Shown here in pieces: positions 7,501-16,546 of a DNA stretch of 64,000 nt. A program made the translations under genes and the position numbers. Location of the stretch: NCBI RefSeq assembly GCF_017939705.1, contig NZ_JAGKSQ010000003.1:248001-312000 (forward strand). Reading direction: 5' to 3'. Within the stretch, counting starts at the first letter, position 1, and each line of letters begins with the position of its first letter. The DNA comes from Halalkalibacter suaedae. GTDB taxonomy: Bacteria > Bacillota > Bacilli > Bacillales > Bacillaceae_D. Below the pieces are notes generated by a model. The model did not search any database. It was not told where the DNA came from and worked only from the letters and a program-made list of their open reading frames with translations.

Positions 7501-8067
7501 TTATTTAATTAGTATCCAATATGGAACATTTTCAGCTTCTCCAAAAGTCGGATCTTGAAAACTGGCATCATCTAAGTCTAAAGGAAGATGATTAGTCCAT
7601 GTATGAAGATAGCGAATCGAGATGTCTTCTGCTTTTACATTCTCCCCTGACATTACGACTTCAAATTCACCGCTATTGCCATAGCTAATTTGCTCAACCA
7701 ATTGATTACTAAACGAAAAAATTACACCGTTTTCGACAACCTTACCAGCGGTTTCTTCGATCACATCACCAGCATACAATAGCTTTAGCTCGGCAGTCTC
7801 TATGCTAAATGATTCATCCGATTCAATAAAAACACTGATATAATCATCTCCATATATCCCTTCTGAAGGCATAATTGTCCAGTCCCATTCTCCTTGAATA
7901 CGCAAGCCTTGGGATTGTTCGTCCACTTGCACATCAACCTCAATGACCTCTTTAAGTTCTTCATTTGTAAAAGTATCAGTATCACCTAAGAAATAATATC
8001 CACCTATAAACATAATAATCATTAAAATACCTGGTAAGATAAGTACTGGCTTATTTCCACTAAACAT
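7501..8067 (-). CDS. Membrane-anchored extracytoplasmic protein of the thi operon, unknown function
   Basis: A 188-residue product with an N-terminal membrane anchor (about residues 8-27, VLILPGILMIIMFIGGYYF) and an acidic outer part rich in alternating beta-type segments (IRIQ-like strands, WDWTIMPSEGIYGDD). I do not recognise the family. The ATG at 8067 directly follows the thiD stop (TAATATG), with AAAAAAGGTG as ribosome site inside thiD, so it is translationally coupled to thiD. It sits between thiD and the DUF1385-YqgV gene under the same riboswitch. A link to thiamine is inferred only from position. Confidence 0.7.
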   Translation of the reverse strand: MFSGNKPVLILPGILMIIMFIGGYYFLGDTDTFTNEELKEVIEVDVQVDEQSQGLRIQGEWDWTIMPSEGIYGDDYISVFIESDESFSIETAELKLLYAGDVIEETAGKVVENGVIFSFSNQLVEQISYGNSGEFEVVMSGENVKAEDISIRYLHTWTNHLPLDLDDASFQDPTFGEAENVPYWILIK

Positions 8068-8068
8068 A

Positions 8069-8887
8069 TTAAAGAACACCTTTTTTATTAGCTAATGTCC
8101 GATAGGCTGCGTGGTTAGTCGGCCCAATTCCATTTCCGATTTCTAAGGAATGAGAAATCGCAGATGTAATAAATTCCTTTGCTGTTTGAACAGCTTCATT
8201 AATCGGTTTGCCTTTGGCTAATTCAGCTGCTATAGCCGCTGCAAATGTGCACCCTGTGCCGTGTGTATGCTTTGTTTCAATACGTTCTGTTGCTAATTCA
8301 TGAATGTCTTGACCATCATATAATAAATCTACAGCTGGCCCTTCATGTAAATGCCCACCCTTGATCACAACATAATCCGGACCCATTTTGTGAAGTTCAA
8401 TTGCAGCATTCTTCATTTGTTCAATTGTAACGATTTCTTCTAGACCAAGTAATGTTGCTGCCTCAGGTAGATTTGGAGTAATTACTGTCGCAACCGGTAA
8501 TAGTTTTGTAACAAGGGCTTCTATTGCTTCTGTTTGAAGTAATTTTGCACCGCCCTTCGCAATCATAACTGGATCAACGACAACATTCTTCACATTATAT
8601 TGTGTTAACTTCTCAGCAACTAGAGTAATAATCTCTGCTGAAAACAGCATTCCTGTCTTGACTGCATCTGCACCGATATCAGACAGGACGGCATCAATTT
8701 GAGCTTCAATTGCTTCAAGTGACTGTGGAAATACCCCATGTACCCCGAGTGTATTTTGTGCTGTTAATGCTGTTATCACACTCATTCCAAACGTATCACG
8801 CTCTTGAAACGTTTTTAGATCTGCTTGAACCCCAGCACCTCCACCACTATCTGAACCGGCAATTGTTAGTGTTTTAGCAATTGTCAT
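8069..8887 (-). CDS. thiD: Hydroxymethylpyrimidine kinase / HMP-phosphate kinase
   Basis: Phosphorylates HMP to HMP-P and then HMP-PP, the pyrimidine partner in thiamine synthesis. Ribokinase-fold motifs are intact: GSDSGGGAGVQAD from residue 11, DPVMIAKGG near 105-113, and the catalytic anion-hole segment GTGCTFAAA at 210-218. Length 272 is usual. It lies 14 bases after thiO. In B. subtilis the same position is held by thiD of the tenA-thiD operon; a pyridoxine kinase activity is possible in this family but the operon argues for ThiD. Confidence 0.95.
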   Translation of the reverse strand: MTIAKTLTIAGSDSGGGAGVQADLKTFQERDTFGMSVITALTAQNTLGVHGVFPQSLEAIEAQIDAVLSDIGADAVKTGMLFSAEIITLVAEKLTQYNVKNVVVDPVMIAKGGAKLLQTEAIEALVTKLLPVATVITPNLPEAATLLGLEEIVTIEQMKNAAIELHKMGPDYVVIKGGHLHEGPAVDLLYDGQDIHELATERIETKHTHGTGCTFAAAIAAELAKGKPINEAVQTAKEFITSAISHSLEIGNGIGPTNHAAYRTLANKKGVL

Positions 8888-8901
8888 GCCTTTCTCTCCT
8901 T

Positions 8902-10011
8902 TTATGAAAATCGTTCTGGTCTACACGATGCTAACGGACCATAAATCTTACTTTCGTCAATTAAATCGGCAACAGCAATTGCGGTAACTGGACTAAGTAA
9001 TATTCCATTTCGGTAATGTCCTGTTGCAAAAATGACATGTGATGCTTGATCGAGTTTCCCTATCAGTGGGAACCCATCTTGAGTAGCTGGACGTAGACCT
9101 GCCCAAGTATGAAAAGGTGTCCTCGTTTCCAAGTGAGGGAAAACCTTTTTATTCCAATTCGTTAAACGGGCAATCCCTTTTTCAGTCACATCTGTTCTAA
9201 ACCCTGCAATGTCCTCAGATGCCCCGTTCACAAGAGTGCCATTAGCCTTTGGAACAAAGTACCCTTGGCTTGTATATACAATATGTTTTATGTCATTTTC
9301 TGGAAGATCATATGCACAGATTTGACCTCTAATTGGGTAGACAGGTATTCTAAGGCCAAACGTGTCCTGAAGTTCACTAGACCATGCCCCAGAACAAACG
9401 ACTAGGCGATCACCAGTAAATGTTTGATTATCCTTTGATTTTAATGCTACCCTTTCTTGCCATTCAACCACTTCAACAGTTTCTAGCTGATCATGAATAA
9501 TGACCCCATTCAACCGACAGGCAGTCTCAAGAGCCTTGACATAGTCAGGAGCAAAGACATGGCTTTCTTCAGGATAATACATTGCTGCAATTAAATCCTT
9601 TGAAAGAAGTGGCTCCATTTGCCGTAAGCGATTGCCAGAAATAAGCTCAGCCTCAGCTCCCCACTCTTTCTGCCAGGATTTACGTGTTTCTAGTGCTAGC
9701 ACATCAGCTTCATGATAGACAGCATGTAAACTGCCACTTTCACTATATTCAAAATCTAGTTTTGAAGCAGCTTTCACCTCTTGCTGCCACCTTTTAAAAA
9801 GACGTAAACTATCTAAACAAAGCTGGAAGAAATCGTCTGGGTCCTCCCCTATTTCTGAAAAAGGTGCGAGCATTCCAGCTGCTGCACCAGATGCCTGTCC
9901 ACCACAGACGTTTTTCTCTAGTATCGTCACTTGATGTCCTCTTTTATTTAATTCAAAGGCTGTTGCAAGACCAATGACACCGCCACCTAAAACAAGAACA
10001 TGTTCCCCCAA
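8902..10011 (-). CDS. thiO: Glycine oxidase ThiO
   Basis: FAD enzyme that oxidises glycine to the imine used for the thiazole ring. The dinucleotide fold VLVLGGGVIGLATA is at the very N-terminus and the C-terminal FATGHYRNGILLSP segment typical of ThiO is present. The start is uncertain: a GTG at 10032 has no ribosome site, whereas the TTG at 10011 has AAGGGGTGAG in front, so I chose the latter (369 residues). It starts just past the thiG stop, implying coupling. The enzyme is soluble and normal in length. Confidence 0.9.
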   Translation of the reverse strand: MGEHVLVLGGGVIGLATAFELNKRGHQVTILEKNVCGGQASGAAAGMLAPFSEIGEDPDDFFQLCLDSLRLFKRWQQEVKAASKLDFEYSESGSLHAVYHEADVLALETRKSWQKEWGAEAELISGNRLRQMEPLLSKDLIAAMYYPEESHVFAPDYVKALETACRLNGVIIHDQLETVEVVEWQERVALKSKDNQTFTGDRLVVCSGAWSSELQDTFGLRIPVYPIRGQICAYDLPENDIKHIVYTSQGYFVPKANGTLVNGASEDIAGFRTDVTEKGIARLTNWNKKVFPHLETRTPFHTWAGLRPATQDGFPLIGKLDQASHVIFATGHYRNGILLSPVTAIAVADLIDESKIYGPLASCRPERFS

Positions 10012-10037
10012 AAAACTCACCCCTTGCTTCACTGCTA

Positions 10038-10814
10038 CTAGTTAGAGATAAATGATGTAAGTCCACTACTAGCTGTTGCATACTTTTTCTTCGGTATTCG
10101 ACCTGCTTCAAATGAAAGTCTACCTGCCTCAATTGCATACTTCATCGCCTGAGCCATTTTCACAGGATCCTTCGCTTTCGCTACTGGTGTATTCATTAAC
10201 ACACCATCCGCCCCAAGCTCCATTGCTTGAGCCACATCCATTGCCGAACCCAAGCCAGCATCTACAATAATTGGCACATTAGATTGTTCGATAATTAACT
10301 GAAGATTATATGGGTTCAAAATCCCGAGTCCAGTCCCTATAGGTGCACCGCCCGGCATAACTGCAGCAGCACCAGCTTGTTCTAATTTCTTACAAAGAAC
10401 AGGATCATCCGAAGTATATGGAAGAACGATAAAACCTTCATTTACAAGAATTTCAGTTGCCTTTAATGTCTCAATTGGATCTGGTAGTAATGTTTTTTCA
10501 TCAACACTAATCTCAACCTTAATCCAATCACTTAATCCCGAAGCTTTAGCTAATCTGGCAATCCTTACTGCTTCCTCAGCAGTTTTCGCACCAGAGGTAT
10601 TAGGTAAGTAAGTGAACGGCATATCTTCTAAATGTTGCAAAATAGCATCTTCACTAGGTGCTTCTAAATTGACACGACGTATGGCAAACGTTAATACTTC
10701 TGCTCCTGATGCCTTAATCGCTTCATTCTGAACAAAAGGATTAGGATATCTTCCCGTCCCAAGGAAAAAACGAGATGAAAGCTCTTTTCCAGCTATTGTA
10801 AGTTTCTTTTCCAT
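10038..10814 (-). CDS. thiG: Thiazole synthase ThiG
   Basis: Builds the thiazole phosphate from deoxyxylulose phosphate, dehydroglycine and ThiS-thiocarboxylate. The Schiff-base lysine is Lys99 in [17 protein letters not shown] and [23 protein letters not shown] are the phosphate-binding and barrel signatures. 258 residues, complete. It follows thiS by 3 bases and precedes thiO, all under the TPP riboswitch. Expected to act as a complex with ThiS. Confidence 0.96.
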   Translation of the reverse strand: MEKKLTIAGKELSSRFFLGTGRYPNPFVQNEAIKASGAEVLTFAIRRVNLEAPSEDAILQHLEDMPFTYLPNTSGAKTAEEAVRIARLAKASGLSDWIKVEISVDEKTLLPDPIETLKATEILVNEGFIVLPYTSDDPVLCKKLEQAGAAAVMPGGAPIGTGLGILNPYNLQLIIEQSNVPIIVDAGLGSAMDVAQAMELGADGVLMNTPVAKAKDPVKMAQAMKYAIEAGRLSFEAGRIPKKKYATASSGLTSFISN

Positions 10815-10817
10815 GGC

Positions 10818-11015
10818 TCATCCTCCTCCAACAAATTGAACTAATTCAATCTTCATTCCATCTTCAATCTCTGTCGCTTCCCACTGTGATCGATCTATAA
10901 TTTCCCCATTAACCTCAGTTACAACGAGTTGGGATTCTAGTTCAAAATGAGCAACAACCTCTGCAAGAGTACGCACAACTAAATGATGCTCATCACCATT
11001 GACAATCAATTGCAT
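10818..11015 (-). CDS. thiS: Sulfur carrier protein ThiS
   Basis: A 65-residue ubiquitin-fold sulfur carrier whose C-terminus is FVGGG, giving the Gly-Gly end that is adenylated and thiocarboxylated. It begins MQLIVNGDEH and contains VVTEVNGEIIDRSQW, both family-typical. It lies 4 bases after thiE and 3 before thiG. Activation needs ThiF, which is not in this operon but at 21922-22938. Confidence 0.95.
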   Translation of the reverse strand: MQLIVNGDEHHLVVRTLAEVVAHFELESQLVVTEVNGEIIDRSQWEATEIEDGMKIELVQFVGGG

Positions 11016-11019
11016 CTAC

Positions 11020-11646
11020 TTACACTCCCTTAGTCTCTAATTTCTGTATGAATTGTTTACAGACAGACTGGATATCTTCTGCACCAACAATTTCACTGAT
11101 CATACAAATTCTAGTTGCACCAGCTGCAAGAACTTGATCGACATTGTGAAGTTTAATCCCTCCAATTGCGACAAAAGGAATCTTGATCTCTGATGAAACT
11201 TGTCTAATATATTCTGTTGTTACAGGGTCAACCACATCGACTTTACTTTTTGTTTCAAATATTGGACCAACACCAATATAGTCCGCACCTTCTGCTTCCG
11301 CTAGGCGGGCTTCCTCAATATGATGTGTAGATAAGCCAATAATCTTATCTCCAACAAGCTTTCTCGCTTCTTGAATCGGTAAATCATCTTGTCCAATATG
11401 AATTCCGTCTGCATCAACAGCTAATGCAACATCGATGTGATCATTGACGATAAACGTTACATTATGTTTTTTCGTAAGTTCCCGCAGCTGCTTTGCCTTT
11501 TCGAATACTTCTTTTTTGCTACTCGTTTTATCTCTGAGCTGGATGATATCAACTCCACCCAAAATGGCTTCTTCCATTACATCCAGCAAGCTCTTCCCTT
11601 GATGAAACTCTTCTCCTGTAATTGCATATAACTTAAATTCTCTCAT
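11020..11646 (-). CDS. thiE: Thiamine-phosphate synthase ThiE
   Basis: Joins HMP-PP and thiazole phosphate into thiamine phosphate. A TIM-barrel of 208 residues with IIQLRDK, the FIVNDHIDVALAVDADGIHIGQDDLP region, GLSTH and GVGPIFETKSK, all in ThiE-like form. The TenI paralogue (thiazole tautomerase) often occupies this operon position but lacks the ND and GIHIGQ features, so ThiE is preferred. It is the first gene after the riboswitch; the terminator sits immediately upstream of its ATG. Confidence 0.88.
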   Translation of the reverse strand: MREFKLYAITGEEFHQGKSLLDVMEEAILGGVDIIQLRDKTSSKKEVFEKAKQLRELTKKHNVTFIVNDHIDVALAVDADGIHIGQDDLPIQEARKLVGDKIIGLSTHHIEEARLAEAEGADYIGVGPIFETKSKVDVVDPVTTEYIRQVSSEIKIPFVAIGGIKLHNVDQVLAAGATRICMISEIVGAEDIQSVCKQFIQKLETKGV

Positions 11647-11667
11647 TACCTTCCACCCCTTATAAAT

Positions 11668-11703
11668 TAAAAAGCCGTATCCCGAACATACGGAATACGG
11701 CTA
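11668..11703 (-). terminator. Riboswitch-controlled attenuator terminator
   Basis: Read leftward, AGCCGTATTCCGTATG and the following CGGGATACGGCT form a strong hairpin with TTTTT. It lies between the TPP aptamer and thiE, the place for the expression platform that stops transcription when TPP is bound. Confidence 0.88.
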
Positions 11704-11721
11704 CAGATGATATACTCTCAT

Positions 11722-11816
11722 TTGCATCGACTTCCCTACGCTGGTATTAGCCAGATCAGGTACGAGGGTAAAAGGATTGATCCTTTTTCTCAGTCAAAAT
11801 CGACACCCCTAGTCTT
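11722..11816 (-). promoter_or_regulatory. TPP riboswitch (THI box) for the thi operon
   Basis: Read leftward, the THI-box core is plain: ACTAGGGGTGTC, then CTGAGA, ACCC, ACCTGATCTGG, CTAATACCAGCGTAGGGAA. GACT at the 5' side pairs with AGTC at the 3' side to close helix P1. It is followed by the attenuator hairpin and thiE. TPP binding should switch off thiE-S-G-O-D and the two downstream genes. Confidence 0.97.
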
Positions 11817-11842
11817 CATTTTAAGTGCTATTCTTTGTCTCC

Positions 11843-11870
11843 ATTATGACAGAATGACCTTAAAATGCAA
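11843..11870 (-). promoter_or_regulatory. SigA-type promoter of the thi operon
   Basis: Read leftward: TTGCAT, 16-base spacer, CATAAT. The implied start lies about 20 bases ahead of the riboswitch P1 helix. Confidence 0.65.
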
Positions 11871-11874
11871 GAGA

Positions 11875-12999
11875 CTACTCTCCTAGAAGATTAATGATTG
11901 ATCCCTTATTGACATCATATACTTGTTCAAATTGCTCTCCAAGTAAAATCGCTTTTCCAGAAGGTGATATCTTTAATGGAAGATTACGTTCGAACGTTGC
12001 AAGCTTCTTTTCTGAATCTTCTTCTACGTTATAGGCAATCAATTCATATCCATCAGTATAGCTAAAGAAATCACTACTGTATTTGGGACGCATGTAATAA
12101 AAGAGATTTAATTGTTTGTCATATGTGTAATAAGGTACCCACCATTGTTCGGAATACGTATTCAATATCGGCATTTCAATTTCTCTAAAGGATTCCTGGT
12201 CCTTATAAAAAGTATATGATGAGTACAGAGCATCTGGTCGGTCGACCGTCACAGTAAGAGAGAGACCTTCAGAGAAACTCATATAGGCAATGACGTCATC
12301 TTTCCAAATTGATTTCTCTCCAGTTTCAATATCAAGTTCAAAGAGTGGTGCAAAATACGTTGGTTCAATTTCATCCCACTTCAAATAGGCGACCTTTGTG
12401 TCATCAACCCATTGCATATAGGACTGTTCTAGATCAATCTCATCAATTGAACCTTCCGTTACATCGACAACATAAGATGTGAACTGCCAATCCGGTAAGA
12501 AAGCGACTAAAACAAAAGTGTTTATGTTATAAGGATTCCAGAAGACAGAATACTCCTCTCCTAAATCTCTTATAACCAATTTTTCTTCCCCTAATTGATT
12601 GACAATGGTCAATTTTGCTCCCTCTGTCTCACTTAGTGTCTGAATAGCAAAAAGAGTTGAGTCTTCATTTGTTTGTGTATCAATAATCCAATCATCCGTT
12701 TCGAAAAAAACAGAAGATTGAGTTGTGTATAGCTCGTAAGTCATAAGCTTGGAACCTTGCTCGTTTTCCTCTAAATAAAGAATCGTTTCATCATTAACCC
12801 ACCCTACTACTTCAATAAAAGATGGGGACCTCTTTTGTAAAGGGATAATTGCCGAAGCTTCTACGAAAGATTCAGGAACTTCAACCTTTTCTGACTTCTC
12901 TTTCTTTGTTAATGGGGATGGAGTTACCTCAAGTGGTTCCGCGGTTGAACATGCAGTAAGTACAAATAAAACAATCATATAAAAAAAGATGTATCTCAA
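11875..12999 (-). CDS. yqgU: YqgU-like lipoprotein
   Basis: A 374-residue lipoprotein: residues 1-16 form a signal peptide ending in the lipobox LTAC with the lipidated Cys at 17. The mature part has repeated strand-turn units with W and acidic turns (WVNDETILYLEE, WNPYNINTFVLV, WVDDTKVAYLKW), suggesting a beta-propeller. I assign YqgU on its architecture and because YqgU normally precedes YqgV; here a thi operon lies between the two. Function unknown. Its end is about 5 bases from the thi promoter. Confidence 0.75.
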   Translation of the reverse strand: MRYIFFYMIVLFVLTACSTAEPLEVTPSPLTKKEKSEKVEVPESFVEASAIIPLQKRSPSFIEVVGWVNDETILYLEENEQGSKLMTYELYTTQSSVFFETDDWIIDTQTNEDSTLFAIQTLSETEGAKLTIVNQLGEEKLVIRDLGEEYSVFWNPYNINTFVLVAFLPDWQFTSYVVDVTEGSIDEIDLEQSYMQWVDDTKVAYLKWDEIEPTYFAPLFELDIETGEKSIWKDDVIAYMSFSEGLSLTVTVDRPDALYSSYTFYKDQESFREIEMPILNTYSEQWWVPYYTYDKQLNLFYYMRPKYSSDFFSYTDGYELIAYNVEEDSEKKLATFERNLPLKISPSGKAILLGEQFEQVYDVNKGSIINLLGE

Positions 13000-13116
13000 G
13001 ATGACTTTCTCCCCCTCCTCACCGCATTATCTCATGTTCTATCTTAAACGACAATTTCTTCTTTATGTATATTAGACGATTTTTTTCCCTATTACGTTTC
13101 ACTTTTTTCTAAAAAA

Positions 13117-13167
13117 ACAAAAAAAGATTTGTCACAAAAGGAATAAATGCAACCTTTGGACAAATCT
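13117..13167 (-). terminator. Terminator of aspA
   Basis: Read leftward, AGATTTGTC-CAAAGG pairs with CCTTTTG-TGACAAATCT, then TTTTTTT. It lies about 105 bases past the aspA stop. Confidence 0.85.
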
Positions 13168-13270
13168 CTAAGCACTGATGGTGTTACTGTATCTTTCAGG
13201 AACCTTGCAATATGTGTGATAAAAAGGGAATCTACTTATTTATTTTGGTACTTTGAGACAACCACGTCTG

Positions 13271-14689
13271 TCATGAGCCTTCTATAAATCTAGCTCCAGC
13301 AATACCTGGACTAGTCATTTCATTAGGATCAAGGATCTCATTTAGCTCCTCTTCTGAAAGGATCCCTCTTTCTAAGCAAATCTCTCTAACAGAACGATTT
13401 GTCTTGATCGCTTCCTTCGCAACACGTGAGGCCATTTCATAACCGACATGAGGATTAATCGCGGTTATGATCCCAACACTTCGTTCGACCTGTTCGAGAC
13501 AACGATCAATATTGGCCGTAATCCCTTCAACTGCATAGATTCGAAAAACATGTATTCCATTTTTCAAGATAGACAATGATTGTAATAAATTAAAAATAAG
13601 AACAGGTTCCATAACATTAAGTTCAAGTTGTCCAGCCTCTGACGCCATTGTAATGGTTTGGTCATTCCCAATCACTTGAAAGGAGATTTGGTTAATCACT
13701 TCGCACATGACTGGATTAACCTTCCCTGGCATGATTGAAGAACCAGGCTGCCTTGATGGCAAATTAATTTCATTGAACCCCGTTCGAGGCCCTGAACTCA
13801 TCAAACGCAGATCATTAGCCATCTTAGAAAGATTAATGGCAAGGATCTTTAACGTGCTTGATAATGTCGTATAAGCATCTGTATTTTGAGTTAAATCTAC
13901 TAGATCCTCCGAAGTTTTAAATGGAAAGCCCGTACATTGTGCTAAGTGAAAAACAACCTTTTTAATATAATCAACCTTAGCATTCAAACCGGTCCCGATC
14001 GCAGTTGCACCCATATTCACTTCAAATAAATGATTGCTAGATTGCTCAATTCGTTTTAAGTCACGAGATATAACACGGCGATACGCCCCAAACTCTTGAC
14101 CTAATCTTATTGGTACAGCATCCTGTAAATGCGTTCTACCCATCTTTAGGACAGAATGAAATTCCCGCTCCTTCTCTTCTAATGTATGAATGAACTTTTT
14201 AATCTCATCACATAATTGATTAACAAGTCTTAGCGAAGAAATATGAATGGCAGTTGGAAATACATCATTTGTTGACTGTGCCATGTTAACATGTGTATTT
14301 GGACTAACGCGTAAATACTCACCTTTTTCTCCACCTAGAAGCTCGATTGCTCGATTAGCAATCACTTCATTTGCATTCATATTAAAAGAAGTGCCGGCTC
14401 CTCCTTGTATAGCATCTACAATGAAATGATCATTAAGAAGACCTTCAATGACTTCTTCAGATGCTTTAACAATGGCATCAGCAATATCCTTCTTTAGAGT
14501 TCCTACCTCTTTATTCGAAAGAGCTGCTGCTTTCTTTACATAGCCAAATGCTCTAATAAGCTCTGGATGCGGGGGATAGCCTGTAATCGGAAAGTTTTCT
14601 ACTGCTCGCATCGTTTGAATGCCGTAATAGGCACTTTTTGGTACCTTCTTCTCACCCAGAAGATCTCGCTCTGTACGGTATTCTAACAT
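13271..14689 (-). CDS. aspA: Aspartate ammonia-lyase
   Basis: Interconverts aspartate with fumarate and ammonia. The fumarase/aspartase superfamily motifs are intact: NTHVNMAQSTND (131-142), GRTHLQDAVP (184-193) and the catalytic-loop signature GSSIMPGKVNP (316-326). A length of 472, the N-terminal MLEYRTERDLLGEKKVP and AYYGIQTMRAVENF favour aspartase over class II fumarase. It stands alone with its own terminator; an asparaginase partner is not adjacent. This gene is not in the yqg block of B. subtilis, so it is an insertion relative to it. Confidence 0.92.
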   Translation of the reverse strand: MLEYRTERDLLGEKKVPKSAYYGIQTMRAVENFPITGYPPHPELIRAFGYVKKAAALSNKEVGTLKKDIADAIVKASEEVIEGLLNDHFIVDAIQGGAGTSFNMNANEVIANRAIELLGGEKGEYLRVSPNTHVNMAQSTNDVFPTAIHISSLRLVNQLCDEIKKFIHTLEEKEREFHSVLKMGRTHLQDAVPIRLGQEFGAYRRVISRDLKRIEQSSNHLFEVNMGATAIGTGLNAKVDYIKKVVFHLAQCTGFPFKTSEDLVDLTQNTDAYTTLSSTLKILAINLSKMANDLRLMSSGPRTGFNEINLPSRQPGSSIMPGKVNPVMCEVINQISFQVIGNDQTITMASEAGQLELNVMEPVLIFNLLQSLSILKNGIHVFRIYAVEGITANIDRCLEQVERSVGIITAINPHVGYEMASRVAKEAIKTNRSVREICLERGILSEEELNEILDPNEMTSPGIAGARFIEGS

Positions 14690-14756
14690 CCTCTAGTCCC
14701 CTTTATACATCAACTTTAACAAGTCATACCATATATGTATAAAGGAGAACGAGTAA

Positions 14757-15719
14757 TTATGATAGTTGCTTCGCTATCCAAGCCCCACCAATGACACCAG
14801 CATCATTTCCGAGTGTTGCAATTTTAAATTCTGCTCCTTCAGCTACTCTTGGCAGAGCGAATCGTCTAAATTCAGACTCTAGAGGATCTAAAAGGTGCTG
14901 ACCTGCTTTTGAAACTCCCCCACCGACGACTATTTTCGCAGGATTTAGGGCATTCGCTAAATTAGCCAACGCTAATCCTAAATGGAAGCAAACTTCATGG
15001 ACAACCGATTGCGCTACTTCGTCACCTAATTCAGCTGCTTCAAATACTTCTTTTGAGCTAATAGCTCCATGCTGCTCCAATAGATCAGCTAAAGTCGATG
15101 GTGAACCATCTGCTAAAGCGTTCATCGCAAGTCTTTTAATCCCAGTTGCAGAGGCAACGGTTTCTAGACAACCAGTCTTGCCACAATTACAAGGCATTCC
15201 ACCCTCAGCGATCACTGTGTTATGGCCGATTTCACCAGCCATCCCGTTCGCTCCATTTAAGATCTGTCCGTTGGCAACAATTCCCCCACCAACACCTGTG
15301 CCTAGTGTGACACAAAGAAGATCGCGTGCCCCATCACCTGATCCACGCCACATCTCTCCAAGGGCAGCGATATTTGCGTCATTGTCTACGGTTACAGGCA
15401 ATCCTGTTTCTTTTTCAAGTAGATCCTTTAACGCGAAATCTTTCCATCCTATATTAACCGCTTGATAAATGAAGCCTGTATCCATATTAATGAATCCAGG
15501 TGCACCTACTCCAATTGCTTGAAGGTGGTCTACAGATTCACCCAATTCAGCAGATTTTTGACGAATTGCCTCAGCAATGTCCTCTGGAATTTCCGTTCCA
15601 CCATTGGCGGTATTAGTCGGTATTTCCCATTTTGAAATAATTTCTCCTTCACCTGTTACAAAGGCCATCTTAATTGTTGTACCGCCAATATCTACCCCTA
15701 CAAACCACTTCTCCATCAT
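14757..15719 (-). CDS. glcK: ROK-family glucokinase
   Basis: Phosphorylates glucose with ATP. The N-terminal phosphate motif DIGGTTIKMAF and the ROK zinc motif CNCGKTGCLE are intact, with GEIGHNT just before it. About 320 residues, as in B. subtilis GlcK. The start is an ATG at 15719 (or 15716) behind AGAGGG; an upstream GTG lies inside that site. It follows yqgQ by 9 bases, the same pair as in B. subtilis, so the two are cotranscribed. Confidence 0.93.
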   Translation of the reverse strand: MMEKWFVGVDIGGTTIKMAFVTGEGEIISKWEIPTNTANGGTEIPEDIAEAIRQKSAELGESVDHLQAIGVGAPGFINMDTGFIYQAVNIGWKDFALKDLLEKETGLPVTVDNDANIAALGEMWRGSGDGARDLLCVTLGTGVGGGIVANGQILNGANGMAGEIGHNTVIAEGGMPCNCGKTGCLETVASATGIKRLAMNALADGSPSTLADLLEQHGAISSKEVFEAAELGDEVAQSVVHEVCFHLGLALANLANALNPAKIVVGGGVSKAGQHLLDPLESEFRRFALPRVAEGAEFKIATLGNDAGVIGGAWIAKQLS

Positions 15720-15728
15720 ATCCACCCT

Positions 15729-15926
15729 CTACTCTCGTACTGTGCTCATTTCATTTCGTAAGATGCGAAGACCTGCGATATACAATGTCCTCTCTATTAT
15801 ATTCCATTCGTGCAACTCTCTTAATTCTTCCTCCATTAGAGCAAGATCTAGTGCACGATCGCCAGTATAAATAATTGTCCCATGCTTCTTTAGTAATTGT
15901 TGGACATCGTACATCGTCTTCATCAT
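15729..15926 (-). CDS. yqgQ: YqgQ family (DUF910) small protein
   Basis: A 65-residue protein of the YqgQ family, recognised from MYDVQQLLKKHGTIIYTGDR and the acidic helix ALMEEELRELHE. The family folds as a three-helix bundle that may bind nucleic acid, but its role is unknown. The ATG at 15926 lies behind AGGAGTGAGGTG. Directly upstream of glcK, as in B. subtilis. Confidence 0.9.
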   Translation of the reverse strand: MMKTMYDVQQLLKKHGTIIYTGDRALDLALMEEELRELHEWNIIERTLYIAGLRILRNEMSTVRE

Positions 15927-15942
15927 ACTCACCTCACTCCTA

Positions 15943-16455
15943 TTATAACAGTTTAATTACTGTTACGAAAAGAAGCCAGACTAATGGAATGAATGAAATA
16001 TAGGTAGATCGACGGGCCATCTGTAGGAATCGAATTTGAATAAATAGACCAAAGGCAAGAGCAGCTGTAAATATAACACCTGCAGTCAACGTAAAAAATG
16101 TCCTCATTTCAAGTAATCCGTATTCAAAACCAATCAAAAAGAAAATAACCGCCAGAACCAGTAGGACTACTTTGTCTTCGGGATGAAAAAATCCAAATGT
16201 TGGATGGTATCTTGATATACTTGCTACAATAAATAGCAGAGCAAAAATAGATAGAATAATTTCAATAAAACGAAAACCGATCCACCCAGTTAAAAACATA
16301 CCTGCTAGCATACCTATATAACAAAGGATCGAGAAAAATAATGAAAACAGAAATAGGTGAATGGGTCTTGGGGGGTCTTTCGGTGCTGCAAGCAATCCTC
16401 CAATAGTGACGCCGATTGTAAAAATAAAAATCAGTACTAACATTATTAACCACAT
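15943..16455 (-). CDS. Integral membrane protein, unknown function
   Basis: About 170 residues with five or six hydrophobic helices and short loops; PKDPPRPIH lies between helices 1 and 2. I do not recognise the family. The ATG at 16455 has AAGGAG nine bases upstream; an earlier ATG at 16473 lacks a site. It is 16 bases upstream of yqgQ, so it probably heads a yqgQ-glcK transcript. Confidence 0.7.
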   Translation of the reverse strand: MWLIMLVLIFIFTIGVTIGGLLAAPKDPPRPIHLFLFSLFFSILCYIGMLAGMFLTGWIGFRFIEIILSIFALLFIVASISRYHPTFGFFHPEDKVVLLVLAVIFFLIGFEYGLLEMRTFFTLTAGVIFTAALAFGLFIQIRFLQMARRSTYISFIPLVWLLFVTVIKLL

Positions 16456-16546
16456 CAGCAACATCTCCTTCATATTTTATTCACTTTATATCTTATGTCG
16501 ATAAGGATAAGATAAGAAGGACAAACATAAGGAAAGAGGGATAGAT

